A DNA stretch of 5,114 nucleotides from Fidelibacterota bacterium (GTDB lineage Bacteria > Bipolaricaulota > Bipolaricaulia > UBA7950 > UBA9294). Of the stretch, positions 4,715 to 5,114 are shown in pieces. The position numbers and the translations under genes are program-made. The stretch spans positions 1 to 5,114 of the forward strand of contig JAJRTG010000187.1 in assembly GCA_024278395.1 (NCBI GenBank), in the 5' to 3' direction. How positions within the stretch are numbered: position 1 is the first letter of the stretch; the number at the start of each line of letters is the position of its first letter. The notes below the pieces were generated by a model. The model ran no database searches. It had not been told where the DNA came from and worked only from the letters and a program-made list of their open reading frames with translations.

Positions 4715-5114
4715 CGGTTGATCGTGTGGATCGCCCGGCCGAGCGCGTTCTCCGCCGCCTCCCGCAGCCCCTCGGGCAGGGTCGGGTGGGGATGGATCGA
4801 GTCAGCGAGCGCCTCGAGCGTCAGCCCTTGCTGTACCGCCACCGCCGCCTCGGAGATCAGCTCCGCGGCCTCCGCGCCGACGATCTGGACTCCGAGGATC
4901 CGTTTCGTCCCCGCGTCGGCGACCACCTGGAAGAACCCATCCGGGGCGTTCATTCCGAGCGCCCTTCCGAGCGCGGCGTACGGGAAGCGGCCGACAAGGA
5001 CCTTGTAGCCCTCATCTTTTGCCCGCTGTTCGGAGAGCCCGACCGACGCCACTTCGGGATCGGTGAATATCGCCTGCGGGACCGCCCCGTAGTCGAGGGG
5101 GTATTCCTCACCTG
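4705..5114 (-). CDS. lpdA: Dihydrolipoamide dehydrogenase, C-terminal part (5' end outside window)
   Basis: This is the last 135 residues of the FAD-dependent E3 enzyme that reoxidises dihydrolipoamide with NAD+ in 2-oxoacid dehydrogenase complexes or the glycine cleavage system. The fragment runs from the C-terminal edge of the FAD domain (YGAVPQAIFTDPEVASVGL) through the dimerisation domain (FPYAALGRAL, GTKRILGVQIVGAEAAELI) to the active-site motif HPHPTLPE (fragment residues 107-114). There the second His and final Glu match the catalytic His444-Glu449 pair of E. coli Lpd. The GTG at 5052-5050 is only an internal Val codon; the conserved frame continues to the window edge. The redox-active CxxxxC and NAD site are outside. 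Which complex it serves cannot be told here. It converges on the MFS gene. Confidence 0.95.
   Translation of the reverse strand, partial: GEEYPLDYGAVPQAIFTDPEVASVGLSEQRAKDEGYKVLVGRFPYAALGRALGMNAPDGFFQVVADAGTKRILGVQIVGAEAAELISEAAVAVQQGLTLEALADSIHPHPTLPEGLREAAENALGRAIHTINRQA

Noticed and set aside
4704..4724. Inverted repeat GATCA/TGATC between the convergent stops as a bidirectional terminator
   Set aside because: Only 5 bp of stem with a loop of about 11 nt and no T-tract on either side.
1..5114. CRISPR arrays, tRNA or rRNA genes, insertion sequences, attachment sites
   Set aside because: No spaced identical direct repeats with unique spacers, no tRNA/rRNA-like conserved segments, no transposase or terminal inverted repeats were found.

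Overview
The window is GC-rich bacterial DNA with six genes on the + strand and one entering from the right on the - strand. Gene packing is tight and most starts have good Shine-Dalgarno (SD) sequences. The gene content is bacterial: a class II aldolase, a 6-phosphofructokinase of the type shared by ATP and pyrophosphate enzymes, a YhbD/bactofilin module best known from Bacillus and relatives, and a lipoamide dehydrogenase. The lineage cannot be fixed from this sequence. A deep-branching or uncultured GC-rich bacterium is possible, but that is inference.

Left region (1-1336): the 3' end of a class II fructose-bisphosphate aldolase gene runs directly into a complete phosphofructokinase gene, whose SD sequence lies in the last aldolase codons. 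A strong GC-rich hairpin terminator closes this two-gene glycolysis/gluconeogenesis unit. The kinase combines Asp at the position that usually marks pyrophosphate enzymes with Gln where Lys (PPi) or Gly (ATP) is expected.

Middle region (1337-3377): a new transcription unit starts at a well-formed promoter (17-bp spacer, extended -10) overlapped by a dyad. It carries, in order, a 63-codon small ORF of unknown function, a YhbD-family (DUF4004) MerR-like DNA-binding protein, a bactofilin-type polymer-forming protein with strict 17-residue beta-helix repeats, and a 76-aa membrane protein with a glycine-zipper pattern. A second copy of the promoter dyad lies 209 bp downstream, just before the yhbD start codon. 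This suggests a pair of operators and possibly autoregulation. The module looks like a regulated cytoskeletal/envelope system in which the small membrane protein could interact with the bactofilin polymer.

Right region (3378-5114): after a 62-nt gap comes a complete 12-helix MFS transporter of the DHA3/MFS_3 (multidrug or macrolide efflux-like) type. Its 3' end overlaps by 10 bp the 3' end of a convergent, truncated dihydrolipoamide dehydrogenase gene. No convincing terminator is visible between these two genes.

The only stretch over 300 nt without an established gene is 1281-1620. It holds the terminator, promoter, two dyads and the small ORF.
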